From assembly GCA_022828595.1 (NCBI GenBank), contig JAKGHH010000003.1, positions 59,695,759 to 59,759,758 on the forward strand: DNA of 64,000 bases, given 5' to 3'. Positions within the stretch are counted from its first letter, which is position 1. Each line of letters opens with the position of its first letter. The notes beneath the pieces are model-generated. The model did no database searches. It saw only the letters and a list, made by a program, of their open reading frames with translations, and had not been told where the DNA came from. A program made the translations under genes and the position numbers. The stretch is from Nelumbo lutea (Eukaryota; Streptophyta; Magnoliopsida; Proteales; Nelumbonaceae). Positions 35,870-47,454 of the stretch are shown here, one piece after another.

Positions 35870-36856
35870 CTAAACAACATGGGAGACCTTGTGGAGGAAC
35901 CTTTTTAAGTTGTTTGTATATTATACAAATGAAACCTCATCCTAAACACCAAAAAAGGATCTACTTTCTTTACTCTTTAGATGATTCTATGTTTTCGTAT
36001 TGAATAATTCAATAGGTCCTAATATAGAAATTCTTTATAGCCGTTGAACTAAGTACTAATTCTAATTTTTTCTTTGCATTTTTTTTTGTAGGTTGATATT
36101 ACATACTATGCAAGGAGCAATAGTGATCAACCGATGGATGAAGACTTTTGGTTAATATTTTTATATGTTTTTTGATGTTTCATATGTATTAGAACAATTC
36201 ATTTAACATTTATAATATACCTTTTTTTGTGTAAATTATCTTTTAAAATATAAATGTATGAATTCTATTTGAAATGAGTATTTATTTTGCTGAATTTTAT
36301 TTTAAAATCACAAGTTTTTAATGATTCTAAAATTGAATATGATAGCTGATCGAACAGGTTTCAACTATCTATTGTAGTGGTTATAAATGCCACTACAAGT
36401 TCAATCAAACAAATCTATTGCGGCAGTTATACAACTTCAATCAAATAGATCTATAGCGATAGTTACGAACGCCACTACATGTTCACTAAAATAGATCTAT
36501 TGGGGCATTTTAAATGCCATGATAGGTTAACTAAAATCGATCTACTATGGCGTTTATAAAATGCCACTATAGATGTTATATTTATTGTGGCATTTATATA
36601 TGCCACAAAAGACATATATAAATTAATTTTTTTAGCTTATATTGGCATATCTATATGCCACTATTAACCAATCAAATGCTACTATAGGATTATTTGTAGT
36701 GGCGTTTATCTAAATGTCGTTATACCCTATACCGATGTAATTTTTAGCGGCATAAGATGATACACCACAAATATGCCACCATAAATATATAGTGGCGTAT
36801 AAACTGATATATAGCGGCATAAAAAAATGCCACTATAGATATTTTTTGTTCTAGTG
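35870..36856 (+). mobile_element. 3' end of a CACTA (En/Spm-like) transposon
   Basis: The right end is TTGTTCTAGTG, the complement of CACTAGAACAA, matching CACTA termini. The 500 bp before it (36350-36850) are packed with sub-terminal words TAGTGGC(A/G)TTTAT and ATGCCACTATA in both orientations, the expected transposase-binding region. A short terminal-exon-like stretch after a TTTTTGTAG acceptor (near 36092) reads DITYYARSNSDQPMDEDFW. The left end is not in view; the element appears truncated. Confidence 0.75.
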
Positions 36857-38200
36857 TGTGGAGCTTTTTTTAACTAAAATGCCCATATTTGTGTATTTGG
36901 TCCGTTTTTAATTATGAGGGTTGAAAATATAATTTCAATTAATGTTTCTTTACCTCATTTAATCTCTTCTCATTGACTCTTATATTTAATGAGAGTGTGG
37001 GATTTTTCTTGACTGAAATGCCCATATTTGTGTATTTAGTCCATCTCTAATATGGGTGTTGAAAATGTAATTTCGATTAATGCTTTTCACTTCATTCAAT
37101 CTCCTCTTATTAAGTTTTATATTTAAGGTATTTACTCTCATTCTCTCTTATTAAATCCTATACTTAAGTTATTTTTCACTAATAAATGCTACTAATTAGA
37201 TTTATGTCCAATACTTTTAACAATATAAACTCATATATTTTAAAACTTACTCAAAAACAAAACCATATTCTTTATCAAGTGATGACTAAGCAATTCAACC
37301 ATTTGAATCAAATTAGTCAACCCATGAAGTCATAGTTAGATAATAAAATTTTTAAATAGGAATAATATAAAAATTCACAAAAATATGGAAAAAATTAGAC
37401 ATATTTATGATATTTTTATTAATCAAATTAAAAAATAAGTGTAATAAAAAAGATTTTTTTATTAATGATGAAAATGAAATATATAATCTAAAACTAACCA
37501 AAAATAAAATTATTTTCCTATTTGATGAAGACCGATAGTTCAACTTTTTGGTCAAATGTGTCAACATTTAATATCATAATTAAATAATAACAATTAATAA
37601 AATATAAAAATACAAAAATTAAAAATACATAAATTTTACGAAAAAACATTTGGGCACATGTATAGTATCATATATTTATCATATCAAACAAAAAATAAGC
37701 TTACATAACAAATTTATTTTTACACACTTAGAAATAAAAAAAAATGTAGAAAAATTTGAAAACATCTATAATTCTATATTTACACTACAACTAAAAATAT
37801 GAATAAGATTGTGAAGATTCCTTTTGACTAAATCACCCATTTTTTGAATTTAATCCTATTTAATTGTGAGGTTCAAAATGTAATTTGAACTACTACCTTT
37901 TACCTCATTCAATTCTCTATCTTTAAATCTTACATTTTTTTGATAAATGAACAAAAAAAGATACACTAAGAAGATAAAACATTACAAAAAGAAGAGTCTA
38001 GCCAAACAAGTAGGCCTCTCAATGATACCCAAAACTTTGCATCCCAATATTAATTAGGTGTTTATGTAATTGGATTCAAATTTTGCAATATACATTTGAT
38101 TAATAATGAAAAATATAAATATAAAAAATAAAAAAAGATATGAATTTTATAGAAAATTTTAGATACTTTATTACTATCGTTATTATCATCTAGAATTGCC
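36857..38200 (-). repeat. AT-rich degenerate repeat block, inverted relative to 47500-50930
   Basis: Holds two tandem segments of about 137 bp (ATGCCCATATTTGTGTATTT at about 36890 and 37020) and two units with TCATATC-AAAAAATAAG-type words about 260 bp apart (near 37400 and 37660). These are reverse complements of the words that recur at 47.5-50.9 kb. Confidence 0.5.
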
Positions 38201-38950
38201 ATGTGCAAAGCACGTGCCCACTTACTAGTATTTATAAGTGTAAAAATGAAGTTAAGTTGTATTGGGTTGGTCAAGACCAATATGTGATTTGGGCGCATAC
38301 CATTTTTCATATAAAGGCTACACCCTTGTCCCTTAATCTTAGTGAAAGAAGTACACATTTAAAAGAAAAAGAATCTCCATCTTTTAACTTATACCATTAT
38401 TTTTTTTTTACTTTTATTTTTGATATTACATATTAGACATTAACCTTTATCACAAGGAAACTCCAGTTATGCAAGTTTGATGTTAGGCCTTTTTACAGTC
38501 TATCTCAGAAATCATAAATTAATTCCCCAAATGTATTTATCCCCATCCCTATAAATAGCATCCCCCTTGTGAACTATGAATCTTCCCCCCTTGATACTGA
38601 CTCGAACTATAACTATAGGATCGCATTATGAATTCTAAGGTGGACTGAACTCAAATATCCCCTTGATATGCCTCCACGCCTCCATATTTAGGGGGGCACC
38701 CAATGACCATCTAGCTATTCGGTCATCACTTACATCATTACTTGTTTTTTGTTTCACCAAAGATGTACTTGATTAATAAAAAATAGGATGTGCCCAAATC
38801 AGTGTCATAAATTGCTCAATGAGGGACTTCCCTTCCTTTTCCTACTTTTTCCTTCAAACCAAACACAACCTGAAGTTTTTCTTAATTACTTATCCACCAA
38901 GAAAGTTAATGCTGTAATCCAATAGGACTAAAAAATTTAATTAGGAGAGC
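38201..38950. other. Stretch without genes, with a broken MITE end
   Basis: At 38828-38872, TTCCCTTCCTTTTCCTAC then TTCCTTCAAACCAAACAC is the right half of the Tourist-like family seen at 9731, 9923 and 46130. The left half is missing. Confidence 0.5.
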
Positions 38951-39228
38951 CTTAGGTAGATTTGTTCATGGGCCAGGTAGCCCAACGGCCCAGCCCGGCC
39001 CGACCCACACCCCGGTTGGGCTTGGCATGTAGTTAGGCCCGTGGGCCTGACCTCAGGCCCAAAACACCAAGCCTGATTATGTTTTGGGCCGGGCTTGAAA
39101 TTTGTCAAAAAAGCCCGGCCTGAGCCCGAGTCCGGCCCGACTAATTTATGTAATATAAAATACATAATGTTTATTATTATAATATATATTAATAATTCAA
39201 TATATACAATTTTTATTTTTTTTTCTTC

Positions 39229-39259
<31 letters not shown>

Positions 39260-39373
39260 ATTCAGGGCGCTTCAATGATAATAGCGGTATGAACTTTAGA
39301 CTTTGGGCTCGGGCTCGAGCCTTAAAAAAATTTGTTAATTAAGAGTGAAAGCCTGGCCCATGAACAGGTCTAC
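38951..39373. repeat. GGGCC-rich non-autonomous repeat with a (CT)n core
   Basis: Ends TAGATTTGTTCATGGGCCAG and (right) GGCCCATGAACAGGTCTA are inverted. The body has GCCCGGCC words, a (TC)n tract (39234-39258) and TATTCAGGGCGCTTCAATG, the mirror image of the repeat at 11765-12210. CTTAGG flanks both ends. Confidence 0.7.
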
Positions 39374-39534
39374 TTAGGCGTGGTCCAACTCCACTTTTTA
39401 TTTATTTATTCTTTTGGATAGCCAAGCCAATAGGACTTAACTTATTGGATGCCCAATAGAGGAATAACGATAAGCCATCTAAACAGTAATCATGGTAGAA
39501 TGAGATATTTGTTAAAATTATGATGCTTGTGCCT

Positions 39535-39932
39535 TAGGGGACGTTCTAATTGTTGCTGATTTCAAAAATAAATCAAAACCATCTTTTTTGAAAACAGATT
39601 GCTTCTTAAAACAAATGCACAAGAAACATATTATTGATTGTGTATGTATTTTTTGTTTTCAAAACTGCAACAAAAAAAGCATGTTTTCATTTGATTATTC
39701 AATGCCACGTTCCATAAATCATATAATTTGTATACTAGAAAATTTGTTTTTGTTTCAAAAACCAATATGTTGTTGGTTTCAAAAATATGTATTGGATTTT
39801 AAAACAAAACTAACTTGTTTTTCCCTTTGATGACAAAAGCAGAGTTGAAGACATGCTTTTGTTTTTTGCTGATGTGGCAATTCCAAAAACAAATGAAAAC
39901 AAAATCATTCATGTTGTAGAACACCCCCTTAG
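39535..39932. mobile_element. MITE
   Basis: Ends TTAGGGGACGTTCTA and (right, reverse-complemented) TAAGGGGGTGTTCTA are inverted repeats. The AT-rich interior has AAAACAAAT-type words and no coding frame. A TTA lies at both ends. Confidence 0.5.
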
Positions 39933-40650
39933 CTGATTTGAACACCCTATTTTTCATAAGCAAGGAATCCTATCTCGCCACAATCAAGGTTTTAAAAGGA
40001 CAAAAGGTGTAGTTCAGGCATAATGGCCCAAGTTAGTAATAGAATTAATCAAAGCTTATAAGTGATAAGTATAACACATAATATACCAAGTTAGAATCAT
40101 AGAATATACAAATGTCTATGGGATAGAAGTTTATAAGCAATAAATTCTAGATTTTAAGCAGTAATAAGATAATAACTAATCAACTAACAATTATAAACAT
40201 TTTACATTTCATGTTTCAAAATGCAAAGTTTTTAAATTATTCAAAGACCAATTTAAGTGAAAGGAAAGATATGAAGAATCATCCATATAATTGATTTGAT
40301 CTAAGTAAAAAAATGATAAAAAGAAAATAAATTCATTAGGAAAAGAAATGAGAAAAAATAACAAACTAAGGATGCTAGATTTAGAATAATAAGAAAAAAG
40401 TCCACTTGATTTGTCCAAGAGAAACTAAGAACTAGTTTGACCTTTCTTTTATGCATTGAACTCTCCTAAACATTAAAATAAACTAATAGACCTTGATTTG
40501 CCTTTTTTTTTCTCATTTTTACTCCTTTTTATTTGGTCCATAATTTTGGAAGTGCTTCTACCATATATTTTGAACTATAAAAGCGCATAAAATGTCTTTT
40601 GCATTAAATCCCTAAATAGCCATTGATAATTGAGGCTTATGCTGTTTTAC
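39933..40650. other. AT-rich DNA without recognised features
   Basis: No gene or bounded repeat seen. Confidence 0.4.
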
Positions 40651-40658
40651 ACCTTAAT

Positions 40659-41156
40659 TAGGGGTGGCCATGAGCCAAGCTCAAGCCCAGTTTGCCTTGA
40701 TTGTGAGGCTTGCGGGTCTAATTGAGCCTGGTATATAATAAATATATATTTTTTATTATATACATACATGCATACATACATATATATATACATATACATA
40801 CATACATATATATATTTATATAATTTTTATTATATAATAATACATTTTATATGTAATATTTTTAATTTTATGCATAATAGTAAATAATTTTATAATTATT
40901 ATTTTTTTGTATGTAAAATAAAAATAATTTTTATAATTCTTAATTTTTGTATGTAAAATAAAAAATTATTTTTATATGTATAATTTTTATTTTTTAGAAA
41001 AAGCTTGGTTTGCAATCGAGCTCGAGCCGAGCCGAGCGAAGATCGAATTGTAAGCTTTTGAACCGAGCTGAGCTCGAGCTCAAGCCTAACACTATTTCTG
41101 CGAGTTTAGCTTGAATAGCCAAGTATTTAGCTTGACTCGGTTCGAATCCACCCCTA
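40659..41156. mobile_element. hAT-type non-autonomous element
   Basis: Ends TAGGGGTGG and CCACCCCTA are perfect inverted repeats. Flanks ACCTTAAT (40651-40658) and GCCTTAAG (41157-41164) share six of eight bases. Sub-terminal GAGCTCGAGC/GCTTGA words surround an AT-rich core with TACA/TATA runs. Confidence 0.75.
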
Positions 41157-41164
41157 GCCTTAAG

Positions 41165-42319
41165 CTACACTTCACGCCTCAAGATTTAAGCCTTTTAAAA
41201 CAATGACTATGATACTAGTTTGACTTGGTGAATGACCCAACAACTAGGTGAACCTCCAATCCACTAAGGCAGTACTAAAAAAAACTATTGACTTGGTGAA
41301 TGACTCAACAACTAGGTTGGTTGAACTTTTGATCCAGTCAAATGAACTGATGGTCCATTGATCCAAAGGGGAAATGGTTCAAGTTCTAGGTCTGGTTTTA
41401 GAAACACTGAGTTATAGGCCTATATTCATGTAAGATAATAGTCTTCTTGCAACCAAAGGAAATTGTTTTATAGCTTTGTTCATTACTTATTGTTGTTAGA
41501 CTTGGACCAGTCAGACCCGTAGAACCAAAAACTAGTAGCCAAAATGGTTTGTGGTTGCTCGGTTCTTAGAAATATTGACTTAATCAAATTAATTAACCCT
41601 GTTTTCATGTGTCAACATATTTTGTATCCTCTAATACAGTTTATTGTATGGTTTTGAAAATCGGACCAGACCAAATGATCGGACCAATTAACCTGGGAAC
41701 TGGTTAGGTAACCGGTTTCATTTCACCCTAAAACCACTTTTAGCCAAAAACCTTTGATTTGGTCAATGGCCCACTAACTTGGACGTTGAACCATCAACCT
41801 ATCAACCCAGACAACAGTTTTGGCCTTTTTTATTATTTATTTATTTATTTATTTAAGTTAGAATGAGCCATCCATTTGAACTGAATAGTCTGAGTGTTCA
41901 ACCTAGAAATAGGTCACTAAAATGGTTACATGTCCAATCCGATTTTAAAAACCTTGATTTATTGTTTCAATCATTTTTTATATGTAAAGTAGATAATCCA
42001 TAACCATTTTTTTCTTTTAGTTTTTTAATTGAACAAGTCAAACAGTTGAACCAGAGGATTAACCACCTTTTGACCCATAATCTAGTCACATGATTCATTC
42101 AATATGTTATCTTTGCAACATTGGCTTGTAGGCTTGCATATGCCACAACCCATGATACATGAAAACTATAAAGCTTTAGAATGAAAATTAATACAACTGA
42201 CTAAATAAGACATGGAGGATGGGAAAGTAGGAATGGAAGTAAAGGATAAGAATAAAAGGAAGAATCTCTTTTTGTTCTTTTTGAATTTGGAATCAACTAC
42301 TTATATTCTTTTGTAATAC
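41165..42319. repeat. Decayed GGACC/AACC-rich repeats
   Basis: Words such as AAAATCGGACCAGACCA, AACTGGTTAGGTAACCGGTT and TTGAACAAGTCAAACAGTTG recall the sub-terminal DNA of the element at 1798-2389. Boundaries cannot be set and no gene is seen. Confidence 0.4.
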
Positions 42320-43995
42320 GGTAAATTGCTAAACCTCTCCTCTGAAGTTTTTGATAGTTGCTGAAACTTCTCATGAAATTTGGTAATTGTAATCACATCT
42401 CTTGAATTTTATAACACGGTTACAAGTAGATCCCTTCTGTTAGAATCCTCTAACAAGAGGCATGAAAATGTCCAAAATAGTCATGCAATTATTATTGATG
42501 ATGGCTTGTATAAAAAAAGCAATTCAAAATTTATAAACAACAATGAAAAGAGAATTTAAAGTTGCAGCTTTATCTAGGGGTATAAATGGTATTCAAAAAT
42601 TTGAATTCGAATTCGAGGTTTGACATAATCAATTGAATTCGGATTATTCGAATGTCATTGGCAGTCAAATTCGAATAAAGTATTTTTACCATTTAATTAA
42701 TCAAATCGAATTCGAATAGGAGTCGATCCAATTCGATAAATATTTGATTCAATAATATATTATACGTATATATCGATATTAGTGATGCAGCTATTATTTA
42801 TATTAAATAAATATATTGATATGTTATTTTGTTGGAGTACAAATGTATAATTAATGATGAGTTTTAAAATTTTCTTTTATAATATTATTCTAATAATAAA
42901 GAATTAAATGAAGAAAGTGACGCTATGACTATTTTTCGATCAAATAAAGTAACATTTTAATACTTGTTATATTTTAATAATAAAAAACTGAACGAATATA
43001 GATGTCATGATGATTTTTGGAACAATTAAAATAATATTTTAATATTTTTTATCAAAAGGCCTGTATCAAATTAATTATTTTGTACTTTTTATTTATTATT
43101 CATCTTTCTTCTTCCTCGGTTCAGTCTGCAACATTTTTTCTTAGCAATTTCTTTTGTTTTCGTCTATAACTTGTAAGTTTTAAGTTAATCTTCCTTTCTT
43201 CATTCTTTATTTTTTTTTCTTATATACAAGTGTTTTTTATTCTTTATTCCTTTGTCGCTTTTTCTCTCTTTATCTCTTCCTATCTCTTGCTCTCTTTCCC
43301 TCTTGATGTTGCAGAGCACAGAAACATGGTGGACAATCTCTCCGTTGCAGAACACACTAATGGCAATACTTGTCGCAGTGACAGATGGCTATGATTAATT
43401 TATTTATTTTCTTGTTTTTTGAATATTAGATTGACAGGGAATGAAAAGAAAAAATTCAAACCGGGTTTCTTCTTCTTCCTCTTCTTCCCCTGGTGAAAGA
43501 GGTTGGTGTTAAAAATGTATTTTGATTTCGAATCGAATTCGAATATTCGATTATTTAGACAAATTCGAATTTGATGTCTTGCTTTAAGAAACCGTCGGAT
43601 ATTGAATCGAATTCGAATAATTATCTATTTAATCGGTTTCAAATTCGAACCAAGAATGATTCAATTCGAATTTGCTCCATTTACACCCCTAGCTTTATCT
43701 TTGAGTGATTGATATGGAGGGCATATTTGAAAAATAAATAAATTTCAGAAAAGAGATTGGAAGGGGTTGGGCTAGTGATTCATATGAAGAAAAATTTCGG
43801 AAAATAAACGTTTTGGTCAAAAGTAAGGGCTTAGGTATTTTGGGCATTTTCAAGCATCTTTTTAGGGGATTCTAATAAAGGGGGTGTACTATCAACTATG
43901 TCAGAAAGTTCAAGGGAGGTGATTTCAAGTACCAAACTTCAGGGGAGGTTTCAGCAACAGATAGAAACTTTATGGGAGGCTTCAACAATTTACCC
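42320..43995. mobile_element. Long-TIR non-autonomous element interrupted by a hAT element
   Basis: Arms of about 165 bp at 42320-42485 and 43830-43995 are imperfect inverted repeats, starting GGTAAATTGCTAAACCTCTC and (reverse complement of the right end) GGGTAAATTGTTGAAGCCTC. Both arms contain TTAGAATCC(T/C)CTAA near their inner ends. Removing the nested element and one target copy leaves about 551 bp, close to the 539-bp relative at 48511-49049. MULE-like arms; no transposase. Confidence 0.75.
42575..43691. mobile_element. hAT-type element with perfect 8-bp target duplication
   Basis: Ends TAGGGGTATAAATGG and CCATTTACACCCCTA are inverted; GCTTTATC is duplicated exactly at 42567-42574 and 43692-43699. 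Sub-terminal GAATTCGAAT words recur on both sides (42600-42740, 43525-43680). The interior holds a CT-rich block (43090-43310) but no recognisable transposase frame. Confidence 0.88.
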
Positions 43996-44039
43996 TTTAT
44001 GATATAATGCCATTTTTTTTTTCTTGCTTTATGGGGTTA

Positions 44040-44152
44040 CACAACAGAGTTTCCCAACCCCCAATCCCCCATCCCCTACCCGAGATTTGATCTCACAGAT
44101 CTCTGCTATCATGAGTCAAAAATCCTACCAATTGAGCCACCATCAGTTCTTA
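44040..44152 (-). repeat. tRNA-derived SINE
   Basis: The minus strand reads GGTGGCTCAATTGGTAGG (box A-like) and, about 45 bp later, GAGATCAAATCTCGGG (box B-like), then a G-rich tail. Head layout resembles those at 24305 and 22706. Confidence 0.55.
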
Positions 44153-44331
44153 ATATAATTTCCATTTCAAAAATGGCCAAATTGGCCCTTTTAAGATTTT
44201 CATCCAATTTCTTTACACTTCAAATATCTTATACTAAATTAACCCTTCTAGTAAAGCATAAAATAATGTTTTTTATGCATAAAATAATGTTTTTTATGCA
44301 TAAACCTTGTTACAATATGAAATATTTGTTC

Positions 44332-44847
44332 ATAGGAAAAACCTATGATGCATCAACTGCAACGTGCAGCAAAGAACGAGTAAGTGCACTTTGCGAAATG
44401 TGAACTAATGAAAAATCAGTATACCATGTGATATCTTTAACCTGATTTTGAAATCTTGATTTAATATGCAACCAATATTAATCAATGCATCATACTTAAA
44501 CTCTTAATTATAATAATATTTATCTGTTACAACTAACCAAAAATACTTACCAATAAGCCAGCTACCATCTTCGTGTTGTTAATCTCTATGGTGGGACCCA
44601 TTCAATTGTTATCCCTATTCCTCGAAAATGAGCAATTGTACTTAGTTATTAGGCCTTGGACTGTTCTATGAGTCTCATAACCCTAGCTCTAGGCCAAATA
44701 ACATCAATACTTAATTACAAAGTACACTTATATGGAATAGACCAATGCCTACTGTCTTGAAAATGCCACCAAGTTAGGGTTGTCATGAGTACCTGAATGC
44801 TCTAAGTGGTCCTTTTCACAGTAGGATATGAGATCAAAACATTGTCA
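44332..44847. repeat. Unclassified interspersed repeat, copy 2
   Basis: Aligns with 22456-23064 over nearly its full length. Each copy lacks a segment that the other has (about 40 and 70 bp). No coding frame. Confidence 0.65.
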
Positions 44848-45311
44848 ATAATTTAGCCTAAATTAGGGTGGTGTTTGGCGCTTACTTGGCCCAATAAGTC
44901 ATGGATTTTGGCCAAGCAACTTACATATACCTTATAAACAAGGGCATTGTCCCTTATGGTGGGGACAAACCGACAAAGTTTAGTTGAGTATGATTAAGGG
45001 AATGCATTAAAGAAGAGATATTCATGTAACAAAATACAGGTATACAGATTGTTTTTCTTGTATGCCTTAAAATCATCTTATACCACACATCAGCAACATC
45101 ATCATTATAATAGTTATGAAGTAATATGATGACTTTAGTTCCACAAGAAATGCTTGAAATTGGGAAAGATGATGCCGTATAAATAATTTATTTTTTATCC
45201 ACCATTATAATATTTTAATATAAAATAAAAGGTTTACAATTTGATGATTGTTATTGGGGCCTAAAGTTTTTTAGTTTTTTAACCATTAATAGCCTTGAGA
45301 TCAAGGTTTGG
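44848..45311. other. AT-rich DNA without recognised features
   Basis: Nothing supported here. Confidence 0.35.
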
Positions 45312-45618
45312 GGGTCTGTTTGGTTTGCTTCCAGAATTGGAATTGAAATCTCTCGGAATAGGAATTGGAATGGCCATTCCCATAACCTGTTTGGTTCAGA
45401 CAGGAACCAAAACCGAAATTAGAATCAGGTGGAATGAGATCTCATTCCCAAGGCAGGGGGAGGGAATGACCATTCCCTCAGATGGGGGAATTAACGTCAT
45501 TCCACTAAGATTGGGAGTGAAATTCCAATTCCGTCCAATTAAACGTACAGTTGGAACCAGAATGGGCCATTCTGATTCCGATTCCAGACACCCCTATTCC
45601 AATGAGCCAAACAGGCCC
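45312..45618. mobile_element. MITE with GGAATG-rich interior
   Basis: Ends GGGTCTGTTTGGTTTGC and (right) GAGCCAAACAGGCCC are inverted. The interior repeats GGAATG/CATTCC and GAATTGGAAT words on both arms. The open frame across it is a by-product of that repetition. Confidence 0.65.
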
Positions 45619-45854
45619 TCAATACATATATGGGCCAATATGTATTGGTTTTTGAGGTCATGGATGCATGACACAGGTTGTGGAGTGGTGGAACTCTTTT
45701 GACATCAGTACCCAATACTAAGAGAGTATCTAGGAAACTATTCAAATTCAAATGAGTTAACTTTTGTTATGACATTCGTAGCAGAAGAGAACTGAGTACA
45801 AATTTGTGCCAATAAAAATCCCTAATTAGTAATTACTATAATATATAATTTTTT

Positions 45855-45950
45855 TTGGCACAAAAAATATAAGTAAGAAGATTTGAATCATGATCTTCAA
45901 GTTAAAGTACAATGAATCCACTGCTACAACATGCTCCAATTATTTATCAC
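45855..45950 (-). repeat. tRNA-derived SINE fragment
   Basis: The minus strand has TTGTAGCAGTGG (box A-like) and GATCATGATTCAAATC (box B-like) at tRNA spacing. Confidence 0.4.
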
Positions 45951-46129
45951 AGTTACATGAATCTACTTTGCTCTTATTAGCGGATGTAAGATGTTTGTCA
46001 ACAAATATTTAAAAGTTGATTATTAGAATTTATATATTTATAAATACTAATACAAATTAAATTATATTGAATTTCTAAGAATTAAGATGTATAAATGCAT
46101 ATTTTAGTTCTTGTATCATTTTTTATTAA

Positions 46130-46257
46130 GGTTATGTTTGGTTTGAAGGAAAAGGTAGGGAAAGAAAGGGAAATATAGGGAAACCTTTATAACTCTGTAT
46201 AAGTTTTGCTGCATTTCCCTTCCTTTCTCTACCTTTTCCTTCAAACCAAACACAGCC
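46130..46257. mobile_element. Tourist-like MITE
   Basis: 128 bp with ends GGTTATGTTTGGTTTGAAGG and (right) CTTCAAACCAAACACAGCC, flanked by TAA at 46127-46129 and 46258-46260. Same family as 9731 and 9923. Confidence 0.82.
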
Positions 46258-47283
46258 TAATTGTATCCTCATAGTTCACTTGACATAAACCATTACCTTA
46301 TTTATTTTCTGTGCATTTGACTTTTTAATAATTATATAAAACTTTAATGTTATTTACATATTTTATGGAATTTATTTGAGTTTCCTAATGTATTTATCTG
46401 TATCTTATTTTCTTCGCTGTATCCATCCATATTCAAAGTGTATAATGATATGTTCCTAAAAATTGCTTTTGTGTCTCTGGTACTTTTAAACCCAATGAAT
46501 AAAGGGAGAATGATGGTTCAGCCAAGGGTCAGAATTTTTAGGCCCAAAGTACAGATGGTGTAGGTGCCGATTCGGAATTGATGCCAATTCATGGGCAGGC
46601 ATTGGTGTATAAAGTGGGGGTATTTGACATTTTGAATGTTTATAGATCTGATGTGGAACTTAGAAATTTACATTGGGCCTGTCCATACTTTTCCAATGAA
46701 TCAACTTATTTTGAGGCCTTCTTGGGAACTGTTTTCTGATGTAGATGTGATGTTTTTTAGGTGTTTGCGTATCATTATTCTGCACATAATTTACATGGAA
46801 TCTCCCTGCCATATCAGCAGAAAGCTATCTCTTGGAGAATGATCATTTCCTTTTTTCATTTTCCTTGTTTTTTTTTTTAAGAAATGAAGTTACTCAAGCA
46901 TTTTGATGAATTTGTTGATTTAGCTAGATGGAAAGCAAAATTAAGTTTGTGTACAAAATATTGGTTCAATTTCTGTGCATTATTGGGGCTCATTTCAGCT
47001 CAGTAGCCCACAATTGTCTAGGCCTAGGCCTAAATATTGGGCCTGCTTATTTAACAAATCAAAGCTAAGTTTCTTAAATCAAATGAAAACTCTAACCTAA
47101 ATTTATCATGGGGATGGTGGGTCTTAAACAAAACTTTTAGGCATTCCTTGTGACCAGTAAGAAATGGTCATTTGCTGATGACCCAGTAATTGAGATGGTC
47201 ACTCAGCACCTCTCCAACTTTTAATATAGAATGCGGGATCAAACCTGTATTACAGTAGGTTCTCTATGGTAAAGCCAGTAGGG
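46258..47283. other. Stretch without recognised genes
   Basis: A possible tRNA-like box B (GGTTTGATCCCGC, minus strand, near 47233) is the only hint of a repeat. Confidence 0.3.
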
Positions 47284-47454
47284 ACTCGGATTCGGTCCTC
47301 ACAAAACGGTGTTCATACTGTCCGTGTAGCCACTTGCAACCGTGTATTGGGAATATCTCATACTTGTATGTTTTTATTCATAGAGAGATATTCCTAATAC
47401 ACAAGTGGCTGTGATGTGAACAGCGTTTTGTGATGACTGAATCCGATCTCAGTC
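47284..47454. repeat. Foldback element
   Basis: Arms of about 70 bp are inverted: left GACTCGGATTCGGTCCTCAC and CAAAACGGTGTTCA, right TGAACAGCGTTTTG and TGACTGAATCCGATCTCAGT, with GGGAATATCTC / GAGATATTCCT next to the short loop (47362-47385). No coding content. Confidence 0.7.

Noticed and set aside
45295..45702. 135-codon open frame
   Set aside because: It overlaps a MITE and its residues reflect repeated GGAATG words.
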